This document shows, piece after piece, positions 1 through 6,328 of a DNA stretch of 8,275 bases. The number at the start of each line of letters is the position of its first letter. Position 1 is the first letter of the stretch. The DNA lies in contig JAHWJV010000144.1 of the NCBI GenBank assembly GCA_019348265.1, positions 1 to 8,275 on the forward strand. Reading direction: 5' to 3'. The notes under the pieces are model-generated. The model had not been told where the DNA came from, searched no databases, and worked only from the letters and a program-made list of their open reading frames with translations. The DNA is from Gemmatimonadota bacterium (lineage in GTDB: Bacteria > Gemmatimonadota > Gemmatimonadetes > Longimicrobiales > Longimicrobiaceae). The position numbers and the translations under genes were made by a program.

Positions 1-26
1 AGCTGGTAGCCTCTGCAATCGCGAAG

Positions 27-32
27 TATAAT
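27..32 (+). promoter_or_regulatory. Candidate -10 box (TATAAT)
   Basis: A perfect TATAAT hexamer stands out in GC-rich sequence about 140 bases upstream of the anti-sigma-like gene. No good -35 element is seen at the usual distance: the hexamers around 3-10 are poor matches to TTGACA. There is no extended -10 TG either. The match could be chance, or the promoter could depend on an activator. The first 171 bases show no other recognisable gene. Confidence 0.22.
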
Positions 33-171
33 GCCCCGCTCTGGGACTGCCAACGTTCCCCGGCTGGCCTCTTGTCGCTCCGTGGGATTCGTGCGGAACC
101 CAACGCAAGGGGCGGTGAGCCTTTTCAAGCCGTCACCGCTCCGAACGCCCGGGCAGCGCAGTAAGGAGACC

Positions 172-584
172 ATGAAGGACTGCCCCGATCTGGATACGTT
201 GGTAGCACCGGAGGAGGCGCTCGGCTGGGAGGCGGAGAATGCGGTCCGGCACATCGTTCCTGCGATGAATGCCTTGCAGGCGTCCAGCAGATGGAGCGGC
301 TGCCCGCCGGACTGGCTCCGTCGCTCGACCCCACGCCCGGATTTGCTGATCGCGTGCTCGCCTCTCTTCCTCAGACCCCTCCCGCAGCTCGCAAGAGTAG
401 CTGGGCGGACTCAGCGCCTCTGCTGTCGGCCGGAGTATTTGTTCTTGCTTCCATCACCGCCGTACTCGTGCTCGGTGTGGCGGCGATCGCGTCACCCGGG
501 GCCGGCGGGCTCCGGCCTGAAATCCTGGCGTTCGCGGCGCTTGTGGGCTTTGCGGCTCTCAAGGTGACGCCGCGCCAGACCTGA
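172..584 (+). pseudogene. Anti-sigma-factor-like zinc-finger membrane protein, frameshifted
   Basis: The ATG at 172 follows a good Shine-Dalgarno (AAGGAGA, 163-169). The first 29 codons give an acidic start with Cys4 and His27 (…ENAVRHIV). The downstream frame then reads SCDEC, followed by QQMERLPAGLAPSLDP, a hydrophobic span (restored residues about 83-107) and a second weaker one (about 116-132), ending at 584. If one base is missing between 253 and 260, the two frames join into a protein of about 137 residues. Its motif is then His27-x3-Cys31-x2-Cys34, the zinc-binding signature of zf-HC2 anti-sigma factors. In that family the cytoplasmic N-terminus holds an ECF sigma factor and the membrane helix anchors or senses. 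As written, the gene makes no intact protein. The frame from 172 continues to 567 without resembling any family, and the second frame has its own ATG at 291 but no zinc finger. No sigma-factor gene is visible upstream. A true mutation and a sequencing error cannot be told apart here. Confidence 0.62.
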
Positions 585-662
585 GGTGCTGGGGCGACGA
601 ACGGCCGGGGCTCAGCGGGGTGTTTACCGGCGGCTCCCGATCCGCGGTGAAACTCGACATCG

Positions 663-690
663 TTGCGAATCCGCGAACTACTGCTACTTT
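663..690 (+). promoter_or_regulatory. Weak candidate promoter upstream of the LURP-one gene
   Basis: TTGCGA (663-668) and TACTTT (685-690) are separated by 16 bases and partly match the -35 and -10 consensus (4/6 and 3/6). They sit about 60 bases before the chosen start at 749. A perfect 6-bp hairpin (GGCTCG-TCCT-CGAGCC, 704-719) lies in what would be the leader. The rest of 585-748 shows nothing convincing. This is weak evidence. Confidence 0.2.
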
Positions 691-748
691 AGTTGACGCC
701 ACTGGCTCGTCCTCGAGCCGTCCGCTGCCGCACCCTCAAAGCCGCTCC

Positions 749-1336
749 ATGCGCTTTCCACTGCAGCTCAGGTTCAGAACCTTCGCGGTTTCTCCCCAGG
801 CTCTCGTCACGGACGACGCCGGTCAGCTCGTCTTCTACGTCAAACAGAAGGCGTTCAGGCTAAAGGAGGCGATCACCGTCTTCTCGGACGAGGAGCAGAC
901 GCGTCCGCTGTACCGGATCGCGGCCGATCGGGTGATCGATCTGTCGGCCTCGTATCACTTCGAGGACGAGGCTGGAAACCCGCTCGGTTTGTTGAAGCGG
1001 CTCGGGATGCGATCACTGTGGCGCGCGTCTTACGAGGTGCACCGCGGCGGCGGCCCCGTACTCGCCATCGGCGAGGAGAACCCGTGGGTGAAGGTCGTGG
1101 ATGGTCTGATCGGCGAGATCCCCGTGGTCGGCATGCTGTCCGGCTTCATCCTGCATCCCGCTTACCGCGTCACGCGCGCGGACAATGGCGCGCCGGTGCT
1201 GCGCGTCGTCAAGCAGCCCGCCCTTCTCGAGGGCAAATACACGATCGAGCAGCTCGACGAGCTCGGCGATGCGGATACCGCGCTCGCAGTCCTCGCGGTT
1301 TTGATGATGCTTCTCCTGGAGCGCCGTCGCGGCTAG
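749..1336 (+). CDS. LURP-one-related (LOR/tubby-like fold) family protein
   Basis: This 195-residue protein resembles the LURP-one-related family, which shares the tubby-C/phospholipid-scramblase fold: a beta barrel wrapped around a hydrophobic C-terminal helix. The sequence shows repeating beta strands (for example QLVFYVKQKAFRLKEAITVF at 27-46, and ASYEVHRGGGPVLAIGE at about 93-109). It ends with a hydrophobic helix, TALAVLAVLMMLLLERRRG (177-195), as the family does. There is no signal peptide, so it is probably cytoplasmic. The open frame extends upstream to an ATG at 620, but those 43 residues are low-complexity and unlike the family. ATG 749, directly before the first strand, is therefore preferred, although no clear ribosome site precedes it. 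The bacterial role is not established; lipid or membrane-associated functions have been proposed for the fold. It appears to be a single-gene unit unrelated to its neighbours. Confidence 0.72.
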   Translation: MRFPLQLRFRTFAVSPQALVTDDAGQLVFYVKQKAFRLKEAITVFSDEEQTRPLYRIAADRVIDLSASYHFEDEAGNPLGLLKRLGMRSLWRASYEVHRGGGPVLAIGEENPWVKVVDGLIGEIPVVGMLSGFILHPAYRVTRADNGAPVLRVVKQPALLEGKYTIEQLDELGDADTALAVLAVLMMLLLERRRG

Positions 1337-1343
1337 CGCGTCC

Positions 1344-1359
1344 GGCCGGTTCACCGGCC
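1344..1359 (+). terminator. Hairpin after the LURP-one gene, possible terminator
   Basis: GGCCGGT-TC-ACCGGCC is a perfect 7-base inverted repeat (in practice a 6-bp stem with a TTCA loop) starting 7 bases after the stop codon. It is followed by ACGGGGGCGGG rather than a T run, so intrinsic termination is doubtful. A T-rich patch (GTTTTTCC) occurs only about 30 bases further on. Confidence 0.35.
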
Positions 1360-1384
1360 ACGGGGGCGGGATGGCCACGAGCAG

Positions 1385-1410
1385 TTCGTTTTTCCGCTCG
1401 CGAATCTAAT
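1385..1410 (+). promoter_or_regulatory. Candidate promoter for the exported protein gene
   Basis: TCTAAT at 1405-1410 matches five of six positions of the -10 consensus. It lies in a locally AT-richer stretch about 80 bases upstream of the start at 1490. Upstream T-rich sequence (TTCGTTTTTCC, 1385-1395) could act as a degenerate -35, but its spacing is short and no TTGACA-like hexamer is present at 17 bases. Confidence is low. Confidence 0.28.
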
Positions 1411-1489
1411 CGACTGATCATTCCGTAAGGCTTTCAGTAGGATCACCCCGCCGGGCTGTCGCAGGCCCCCCTCACCCGATGGAGACAAC

Positions 1490-2833
1490 ATGTCTCGAAG
1501 GCGAGCGAGTGTCGCCGCGCTGTTTCTCGCGCTGCTGACCACCAGTCTGGCGCTTCCCCTGCATGCGCAGAACCCGCCCGCACCCGCTCCGGCAGCGCCG
1601 GCCGCCAACACCCCGGCTCCAGCTGCGGCCGGGGAGAAAATCCGTGTCTTTCTGGACTGCCAGCGCTGCGACTCGGATTATCTGCGCACCGAGATCCAGT
1701 TCGTGGACTACATGCGAGACCGGACGGACGCCGACGTCCACATCCTGGTCACCACACAGCAGACCGGCGCCGGGGGCCTCGAGTACACCTTTCGGTTCGT
1801 GGGCCAGCGGCAGTTCGAGGGGATAACGGAGGATCTGCGGTTCGCGAGCAGCCCCAACGACTCGCAGGACCAGGTACGCCAGGGGATCGCGCGGGTTCTG
1901 CGGGCCGGGCTGGTCCGCTACGCGGCCCGGACGCCGATGCTGGATCGGCTGCAGCTCTCGTTCGGCGGGCCAGCGGCCGGAGCGGCCAGGGCGGCTGCCC
2001 CCGGGCGCGATCGCTGGAATCGCTGGGTCTTCCGCACCTCCCTGAGCGGCTCGACCAATGCCGAGTCGTCCTACGAGTCGCGTAGCTGGAGCGCTTCCGC
2101 ATCCGCGAACCGTACCACCGCCGATTGGAAGCACGTGTTCAGCCTCTTCACGCGTTCATCTCAGTCGGAGTTCGAGGTGGGTCCGCGGACGGTCACGAAC
2201 AGGCAGAGCAACCGTAACGGGTCCGTACTCAGCGTCCGGAGCATCTCCGACCACTGGTCGGTCGGCGGCCGGACGAACGCGAACTCGTCCACCTTCCTGA
2301 ACCGGGATCTCGCGTTGAGAGCGGCCCCGGCGATCGAGTACAACTTCTTCCCCTACTCGCAATCGACCCGCCGCCAGCTGACGCTGCAGTACTCCCCCGG
2401 CGTGAACCAGATCGCCTACAACGAGGAGACGATCTTCGGCAAGGTGAACGAATCGCTCCTCGACCAGTCGCTCACGGCGAGCTACAACATGACGCAGCGC
2501 TGGGGGACCGTCCGGGTGTCCGTCGAAGGCCTGCATTACTTCCACGACCCGAGCAAGTACCACGTGAACTCTTTCGGGAACCTCGATCTGCGGCTCATCA
2601 AAGGCGTGTCTCTCACCTTCTTCGGGCAGGCGGACCGGATTCGCGATCAGCTCCACCTGGCGAAGGGGAACCTCACCCCCGAGCAGATCCTTCTGCGGCA
2701 GCGGCAGATCTCCACCTCCTTCCAGTATTATGCGCAGGTGGGGCTCAGCTACAGCTTCGGGTCCATCTTCAGCCCTGTCGTCAACCCGCGGATGGGGAAC
2801 TCCGGCGGCGGAGGCGTGATCTTCTTCAACTGA
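1490..2833 (+). CDS. Exported/outer-membrane protein of unknown function with CxxC N-terminal domain
   Basis: The start is set by GGAG at 1481-1484, five bases before the ATG. The 447-residue product opens with a Sec signal peptide: basic MSRRR, a hydrophobic core, and likely cleavage after LHA at residue 26. A Pro/Ala-rich linker follows (28-48). Residues about 50-155 form a compact alpha/beta-looking domain beginning IRVFLDCQRCDSDYLRTEI, with Cys57-x2-Cys60 and a run of conserved-looking acidic, Arg and aromatic residues. From about 175 to the end the chain alternates polar and aromatic residues with many Ser, Asn, Gln and Tyr in strand-like blocks (for example RQLTLQYSPG, VRVSVEGLHYF, AQVGLSYSFG). 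This suggests an outer-membrane beta barrel, although the terminus …GGGVIFFN has Phe next to last rather than last. I recall similar unnamed proteins in Gemmatimonadota, Acidobacteriota and Bacteroidota but know no function. The gene is transcribed alone: it has its own leader and a strong terminator. It could instead be a periplasmic beta-rich protein. Confidence 0.8.
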   Translation: MSRRRASVAALFLALLTTSLALPLHAQNPPAPAPAAPAANTPAPAAAGEKIRVFLDCQRCDSDYLRTEIQFVDYMRDRTDADVHILVTTQQTGAGGLEYTFRFVGQRQFEGITEDLRFASSPNDSQDQVRQGIARVLRAGLVRYAARTPMLDRLQLSFGGPAAGAARAAAPGRDRWNRWVFRTSLSGSTNAESSYESRSWSASASANRTTADWKHVFSLFTRSSQSEFEVGPRTVTNRQSNRNGSVLSVRSISDHWSVGGRTNANSSTFLNRDLALRAAPAIEYNFFPYSQSTRRQLTLQYSPGVNQIAYNEETIFGKVNESLLDQSLTASYNMTQRWGTVRVSVEGLHYFHDPSKYHVNSFGNLDLRLIKGVSLTFFGQADRIRDQLHLAKGNLTPEQILLRQRQISTSFQYYAQVGLSYSFGSIFSPVVNPRMGNSGGGGVIFFN

Positions 2834-2859
2834 GCAAGCCCGCGCCTCTGTTCGACGAG

Positions 2860-2902
2860 ACCGCCGGCCACTCCTAGCGGAGAGGGCCGGCGGTTCTGTA
2901 TT
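2860..2902 (+). terminator. Strong intrinsic terminator (composite hairpin)
   Basis: ACCGCCGGCC (2860-2869) pairs perfectly with GGCCGGCGGT (2885-2894). Inside the loop, CTCC (2871-2874) pairs with GGAG (2879-2882) around a TAGC tetraloop. The 10-bp GC-rich stem with its stacked inner stem is followed by TTCTGTATT, a modest T-rich tail. It sits 26 bases after the stop of the exported protein gene and separates that gene from the downstream operon. Confidence 0.75.
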
Positions 2903-2977
2903 CATAGTGATGCTCGCCGGGTCCCGAATGGGACAGGGGCGGGGCTCGGGCCGAGAACTACCCTCCGGAGGAGCGTC
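2903..2977 (+). promoter_or_regulatory. Operon leader with clustered dyads and strong SD
   Basis: This leader precedes the five-gene operon. It contains three short perfect dyads: GTCCC-GAAT-GGGAC (2921-2934), CTCGG-G-CCGAG (2945-2955), and the palindrome CCTCCGGAGG (2962-2971), which overlaps the Shine-Dalgarno GGAGGAG (2967-2973) four bases before the ATG. AT-rich sequence at about 2894-2910 (TATTCATAGT) may provide a -10, but no clear -35 is seen. The dyads could be an operator for a local regulator or leader RNA structure. No known riboswitch is recognised. Confidence 0.35.
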
Positions 2978-3832
2978 ATGCGTTTGGGCGTCAACACCTG
3001 GGTCTGGACCTCGCCGCTGAACAACGACGAGCTGGGTCGGCTCGCGGTCAAGGTCTCGGAGATGGGATTCCAGCACATCGAGATCCCGATCGAGCTCTCC
3101 AACGACGTGGACTACGCACGCGCCGGCGACATCGCGGGTGAGCGCGGCCTGACGGTCAGCGCCTGCGCCGCGATGGGCCCGGAGCAGGACCTGATCAGCC
3201 CGGACGCCGACATCCGCGCCGGCGGGATGAAGTACGTCCGCTACTGCATCGAGTCCGCCCAGGCGCTGGGTGCCACCAACCTGATCGGTCCGATGTACAG
3301 CGCGGTCGGGCGCACCTGGCAGCAGCCCGCGGACGAGCGCGAGCGGGACATGGAGCTGCTCACGGGCGAGCTGCGGGAGCTCGCCACCTACGCGGGGGAG
3401 CACGGGGTGGTCCTCTGCATCGAGCCGCTGAACCGCTTCGAGACCAGCTTCATCAACCTGGCCTCTCAGGCGGTCGAGCTGATCGACCGCGTCGGCCATC
3501 CGTCGTGCGCCATCATGCTGGACACCTTCCACATGAACATCGAGGAGCGGTCGCTGGGCGACGCGATCCGCGCCGCCGGCACCCGTCTGAAGCACGTCCA
3601 CGCCTGCGAGAACGATCGGGGCGCGCCGGGATCCGGCCATGTTCCGTGGGATGACGTCGCGACCGCGCTGCTCGAGATCGGCTACGACGGGCCGGTGGTG
3701 ATCGAGTCGTTCACCGCGAAGGTGAAATCCATCGCCCGCGCCGCCGCGATCTGGCGGGCGCTGGCCGTCTCGCAGGACGAGCTCGCGGAGGAGGGGCTCC
3801 GCCACCTGCGGAAGATCTTCGCGGCGGCGTAA
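2978..3832 (+). CDS. Sugar isomerase/epimerase, D-tagatose (ketose) 3-epimerase-like TIM barrel
   Basis: This 284-residue protein belongs to the AP-endonuclease-2-like TIM-barrel superfamily (xylose-isomerase-like). The four metal ligands of ketose 3-epimerases are recognisable: Glu149 (CIEPLNRFET), Asp182 (MLDTFHMNIEE), His208 (KHVHACEN) and Glu243 (VIESF). Their spacings (33, 26, 35) equal those of the Pseudomonas cichorii D-tagatose 3-epimerase ligands Glu152, Asp185, His211 and Glu246. The substrate-contact residues Glu155, His185 and Arg214 also line up with that enzyme's Glu158, His188 and Arg217. The family binds Mn2+ or Co2+ and epimerises free ketoses at C3 (for example D-fructose/D-psicose, D-xylulose/D-ribulose) in the cytoplasm. 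No signal peptide is present. A strong Shine-Dalgarno (GGAGGAG) sets the start. It is the first gene of the operon, 13 bases before the next. The catalytic assignment is firm at family level but the substrate is unknown. It could act on a ketose or keto-acid that feeds the sugar-acid pathway downstream. Confidence 0.82.
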   Translation: MRLGVNTWVWTSPLNNDELGRLAVKVSEMGFQHIEIPIELSNDVDYARAGDIAGERGLTVSACAAMGPEQDLISPDADIRAGGMKYVRYCIESAQALGATNLIGPMYSAVGRTWQQPADERERDMELLTGELRELATYAGEHGVVLCIEPLNRFETSFINLASQAVELIDRVGHPSCAIMLDTFHMNIEERSLGDAIRAAGTRLKHVHACENDRGAPGSGHVPWDDVATALLEIGYDGPVVIESFTAKVKSIARAAAIWRALAVSQDELAEEGLRHLRKIFAAA

Positions 3833-3845
3833 CGAAGGCGCACCC

Positions 3846-4610
3846 ATGGCGAACCAGTTCGAGTCCCGCGTCGGCATCGTCACGGGCGCGGGGGAGGGGA
3901 TCGGCCGCGAGATCGCGCGCCAGCTCGCCCTGCGCGGCGCGGCGGTCGTGCTCAACGACATCGACGAGGCGAAGGCCGAGCGTGTCGCGGCCGAGATCCG
4001 CGACCAGGGCGGCCGCTGCGCCGCCGCCGCGGGAGACGTCGCCAACGTTCCGTTCGTGCGCAGCATGGTCGACTTCACGGTGGCGGAGTTCGGTGGCATC
4101 GACATGATCGTCGCCAACGCGGGGATCACGCACTGGTGCGGATTCCTGGAGTACGAGCCGCAGGATTTCGAGCGCCTGCTGGCGGTGAATCTCGGCGGAT
4201 CGTTCTTTCTCGCCCAGGCCGGAGCGCGGGAAATGCGGAGGCGCGGCGGTGGAGGGCGCGTCCTGCTGATGTCCTCGATCCTCGGGGAGCGCGCCGCGCC
4301 GAACGTGTCGGCGTACAGCATGACCAAGGCGGCGCTGCGCATGCTGGCCCGTAACATCGCGGTGGAGCTCGCTCCCTATCAGATCACCGTCAACGCCATC
4401 GCCCCCGGCGGGACGGCGACGCCGAGAACGCTGACGGAGGAGCCGGACTACGAGGAGACGTGGCGGCGGATCACGCCGCTGCAGCGCGCCGGGACGACCA
4501 CGGACATCGCTGAGGCGGCGCTCTTCCTCCTCTCCCCGGAAGCCGCGTACATCACCGGGCAAACCCTGACGGTAGACGGCGGCTGGTCGGTCGCCGGTTC
4601 GATCTCCTGA
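3846..4610 (+). CDS. Short-chain dehydrogenase/reductase (SDR), first paralogue
   Basis: This is a classical SDR of 254 residues, the usual length. It has the nucleotide-binding motif TGAGEGIG (13-20), an acidic residue after the second strand (LNDID, Asp38) that favours NAD+ over NADP+, NAG (91-93), Asn115, and the catalytic set Ser144-Tyr157-x3-Lys161 (YSMTK). It ends with the typical TGQTLTVDGGWS. The start at 3846 is preceded by GAAGG (3835-3839) and lies 13 bases after the epimerase stop. In this operon it most likely oxidises a sugar or sugar acid, either the free aldose (pentose 1-dehydrogenase) or a 2-keto-3-deoxy acid. SDR sequence alone does not give the substrate, and it could work with the epimerase instead. 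It is only moderately similar to the second SDR downstream, so the pair probably has different substrates rather than being a recent duplication. Confidence 0.85.
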   Translation: MANQFESRVGIVTGAGEGIGREIARQLALRGAAVVLNDIDEAKAERVAAEIRDQGGRCAAAAGDVANVPFVRSMVDFTVAEFGGIDMIVANAGITHWCGFLEYEPQDFERLLAVNLGGSFFLAQAGAREMRRRGGGGRVLLMSSILGERAAPNVSAYSMTKAALRMLARNIAVELAPYQITVNAIAPGGTATPRTLTEEPDYEETWRRITPLQRAGTTTDIAEAALFLLSPEAAYITGQTLTVDGGWSVAGSIS

Positions 4611-4640
4611 AATCACTCTCACCTGGGGCCACGATCGACG

Positions 4641-5420
4641 ATGGCGGAGGATAGACTGAAGGATCGCGTGGCGGTCGTTACGGGCGGTGGCTCGGGAATC
4701 GGCCGCGCGATCGCGCTCCGCTTCGCGGGCGAGGGCGCCCTGGTCGCCGTGCTGGACGTGCAGGCCGAGAACGGCGAGGCGGTCGTGCGGGAGGTGGAGG
4801 AGAGCGGCGGGACCGCAGCGTTCTTCCGCTGCGACGTGAGCCGCCAGGCCGAGGTGTTCCAGGTCTTCGATGCCGTGCGCGAGCGCTTCGGACCCGTCGA
4901 CGTCCTCGTCAACAACGCCGGTGTCGCCCACATCGGAACCGTGGAGACGACCAGCGAGGACGACATGGACCGCCTCTACGCGATCAACGTCAAGGGCGTG
5001 TACAACTGCCTCAAGGCGGGCGTCCCGATGATGAAGGGCCGCGGCGGCGCCATCCTCAACCTCGCCTCGATCCTGTCCTCGGTCGGGGTGCCGGACCGGT
5101 TCGCCTACTCGATGAGCAAGGGCGCGGTCCTCACCATGACCTACTCGGTCGCGTGCGATTACGTGCACGAGAAGATCCGCTGCAACTGCATCGCCCCCGG
5201 TCGGGTACACACGCCTTTCGTGGATGGCTTCCTCGCGCGAAGCTACCCCGGCCGCGAGGCGGAGATGTTCGAGAAGCTCGCGAAGACGCAGCCGATCGGC
5301 CGGATGGGAACCCCGGAAGAGATGGCGTCGCTCGCCCTCTTCCTCTGCTCCGACGAGGCCGCCTTCATCACGGGGAGCAACTTCCCCATCGATGGCGGCT
5401 TCGTAACCCTGAAAGTGTGA
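4641..5420 (+). CDS. SDR, probable 2-keto-3-deoxy-sugar-acid 4-dehydrogenase
   Basis: This is a classical SDR of 259 residues. It has TGGGSGIG (14-21), Asp39 after the second strand (VAVLDV; NAD+ preference expected), NNAG (91-94), Asn116, the catalytic triad Ser143-Tyr156-Lys160 (YSMSK), and the C-terminal TGSNFPIDGGF. The substrate-loop region CIAPGRVHTPFVDGFLAR and the PIGRMGTPEEMASLALFLCS block resemble SDRs that I recall next to FAH-family hydrolases in sugar-acid clusters, including 2-keto-3-deoxy-L-fuconate dehydrogenase-like enzymes. The stop lies only 4 bases before the hydrolase start, which suggests translational coupling. The proposed reaction is therefore oxidation of the C4 hydroxyl of a 2-keto-3-deoxy aldonate to the 2,4-diketo acid, the hydrolase's substrate. 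The ribosome site before 4641 is weak (GGGGC at 4625-4629). The SDR family call is firm; the substrate is inferred from context. Confidence 0.84.
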   Translation: MAEDRLKDRVAVVTGGGSGIGRAIALRFAGEGALVAVLDVQAENGEAVVREVEESGGTAAFFRCDVSRQAEVFQVFDAVRERFGPVDVLVNNAGVAHIGTVETTSEDDMDRLYAINVKGVYNCLKAGVPMMKGRGGAILNLASILSSVGVPDRFAYSMSKGAVLTMTYSVACDYVHEKIRCNCIAPGRVHTPFVDGFLARSYPGREAEMFEKLAKTQPIGRMGTPEEMASLALFLCSDEAAFITGSNFPIDGGFVTLKV

Positions 5421-5424
5421 GACG

Positions 5425-6297
5425 ATGAAGCTGATCCGCTTTGGACAGCCGGGGCAGGAGAAGCCCGGCGCGATCCTCCCCGACGGGCGCCGCGTCGACC
5501 TGTCCGGCTCCTTTTCCGACTACGACGAGGCCTTCTTCAACGGTGGTGGCCTGCGGCGGCTCGCGGAGCTGCTCTCCGGAGGCGGTGCGGGGCTCCCTGA
5601 GGTGGGACCTGAGGTGCGTCTAGGACCGCCGATCGGGAGGCCGGGCAAGATCATCTGCATCGGGCTGAACTTCAGCGACCACGCGGCCGAGTCCAACATG
5701 GCGCTGCCGACGGAGCCGATCATCTTCTTCAAGGCTACCAGCGCCCTCGCCGGCCCGGACGACGAGATCATCATCCCCAAGGGGAGCCGGAAGACGGACT
5801 GGGAAGTGGAGATCGCCGTCGTGATCGGCAAGCGCGCCTCGTACGTCGACGAGAGCCAGGCCCAGGACCACATCGCCGGCTATCTGCTGCACAACGACGT
5901 CTCCGAGCGGCATTTCCAGCTGGAGCGAGGCGGTCAGTGGGTGAAGGGGAAGAGCTGCGACACCTTCGCCCCCATGGGCCCCTTCCTGGTCACGAAGGAC
6001 GAGCTGGCGGACGTGGACAACCTGAAGATGTGGCTGAAGGTGAACGGCGAGACGAAGCAGAACGGCACGACCGCCGACATGGTGTTCAAGATCCCGTTCC
6101 TGATCAGCTACCTGAGCCAGTTCATGTCGCTGCTGCCGGGAGACATCATCACCACCGGCACCCCGGCCGGCGTGGGGAGCGGGATGAAGCCGCAGCAGTT
6201 CCTGAAGGACGGGGACGTGGTGGAGCTGGGGATCGAAGGGCTCGGCTCGGCGCGGCAGCGCTTCCGGTCGCACGAGTCGGTTGGGCGGGGTGCGTGA
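5425..6297 (+). CDS. FAH-family hydrolase, probable 2,4-diketo-3-deoxy-sugar-acid hydrolase
   Basis: This 290-residue protein belongs to the fumarylacetoacetate hydrolase family. A small N-terminal domain (about 1-70) precedes the core, which opens GRPGKIICIGLNFSDHAAE (71-89). The divalent-metal ligands are visible as Glu127 and Glu129 (DWEVEIAVVIG) and Asp158 (HNDVSER). His86 and Glu89 in the NFSDHAAE segment, and Lys174/Lys176 in WVKGKSCDTFAPMGP, occupy the usual active-site positions, and GTPAGVG (245-251) is the family's C-terminal signature. Relatives include the L-2,4-diketo-3-deoxyrhamnonate hydrolase (LRA6 type), 2,4-diketo-3-deoxypentonate hydrolase and acylpyruvate hydrolases. All cleave a C-C bond next to a diketone, releasing pyruvate. 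It sits between the likely 4-dehydrogenase (4-base gap) and a sugar-acid dehydratase (31-base gap). This favours the sugar-acid role: pyruvate plus glycolate if the substrate is a pentose, or lactate if it is a 6-deoxyhexose. An aromatic-degradation role is less likely because no such genes are present. Confidence 0.85.
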   Translation: MKLIRFGQPGQEKPGAILPDGRRVDLSGSFSDYDEAFFNGGGLRRLAELLSGGGAGLPEVGPEVRLGPPIGRPGKIICIGLNFSDHAAESNMALPTEPIIFFKATSALAGPDDEIIIPKGSRKTDWEVEIAVVIGKRASYVDESQAQDHIAGYLLHNDVSERHFQLERGGQWVKGKSCDTFAPMGPFLVTKDELADVDNLKMWLKVNGETKQNGTTADMVFKIPFLISYLSQFMSLLPGDIITTGTPAGVGSGMKPQQFLKDGDVVELGIEGLGSARQRFRSHESVGRGA

Positions 6298-6328
6298 TCT
6301 CAGGGCCGCTACGCGGGAAGGAAGCGCG

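Noticed and set aside
3..164. Open frame from the window edge ending TAA at 162-164, just before the anti-sigma-like gene; possible sigma-factor tail
   Set aside because: The peptide shows no helix-turn-helix or other sigma region 4 features. Its third-codon positions are not GC-biased like the real genes here, and the stop overlaps a ribosome site. It is more likely non-coding.
581..615. Inverted repeat CTGAG…CTCAG after the anti-sigma-like gene
   Set aside because: Only five paired bases across a 25-base loop and no T tract. This is compatible with chance.
620..748. Upstream extension of the LURP-one gene to an ATG at 620
   Set aside because: The extra 43 residues are low-complexity (Ser, Thr, Pro, Arg), unlike the family, and overlap a candidate promoter and hairpin. 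The domain begins right at the ATG at 749.
1569..1640. CCG/GCC-rich repeat-like stretch
   Set aside because: It encodes the Pro/Ala linker after the signal peptide. This is codon-level low complexity, not a DNA repeat element.
2156..4357. Very long minus-strand open frame (733 codons) across the end of the exported-protein gene, the epimerase and the first SDR
   Set aside because: It crosses three well-supported + strand genes and a terminator, is rich in Arg, His and Asp-Arg repeats typical of antisense frames in GC-rich DNA, and resembles no family.
3711..5210. Minus-strand open frame of 499 codons opposite the two SDRs
   Set aside because: Both SDRs on the + strand have complete catalytic motifs. 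The antisense frame has none and overlaps them entirely.
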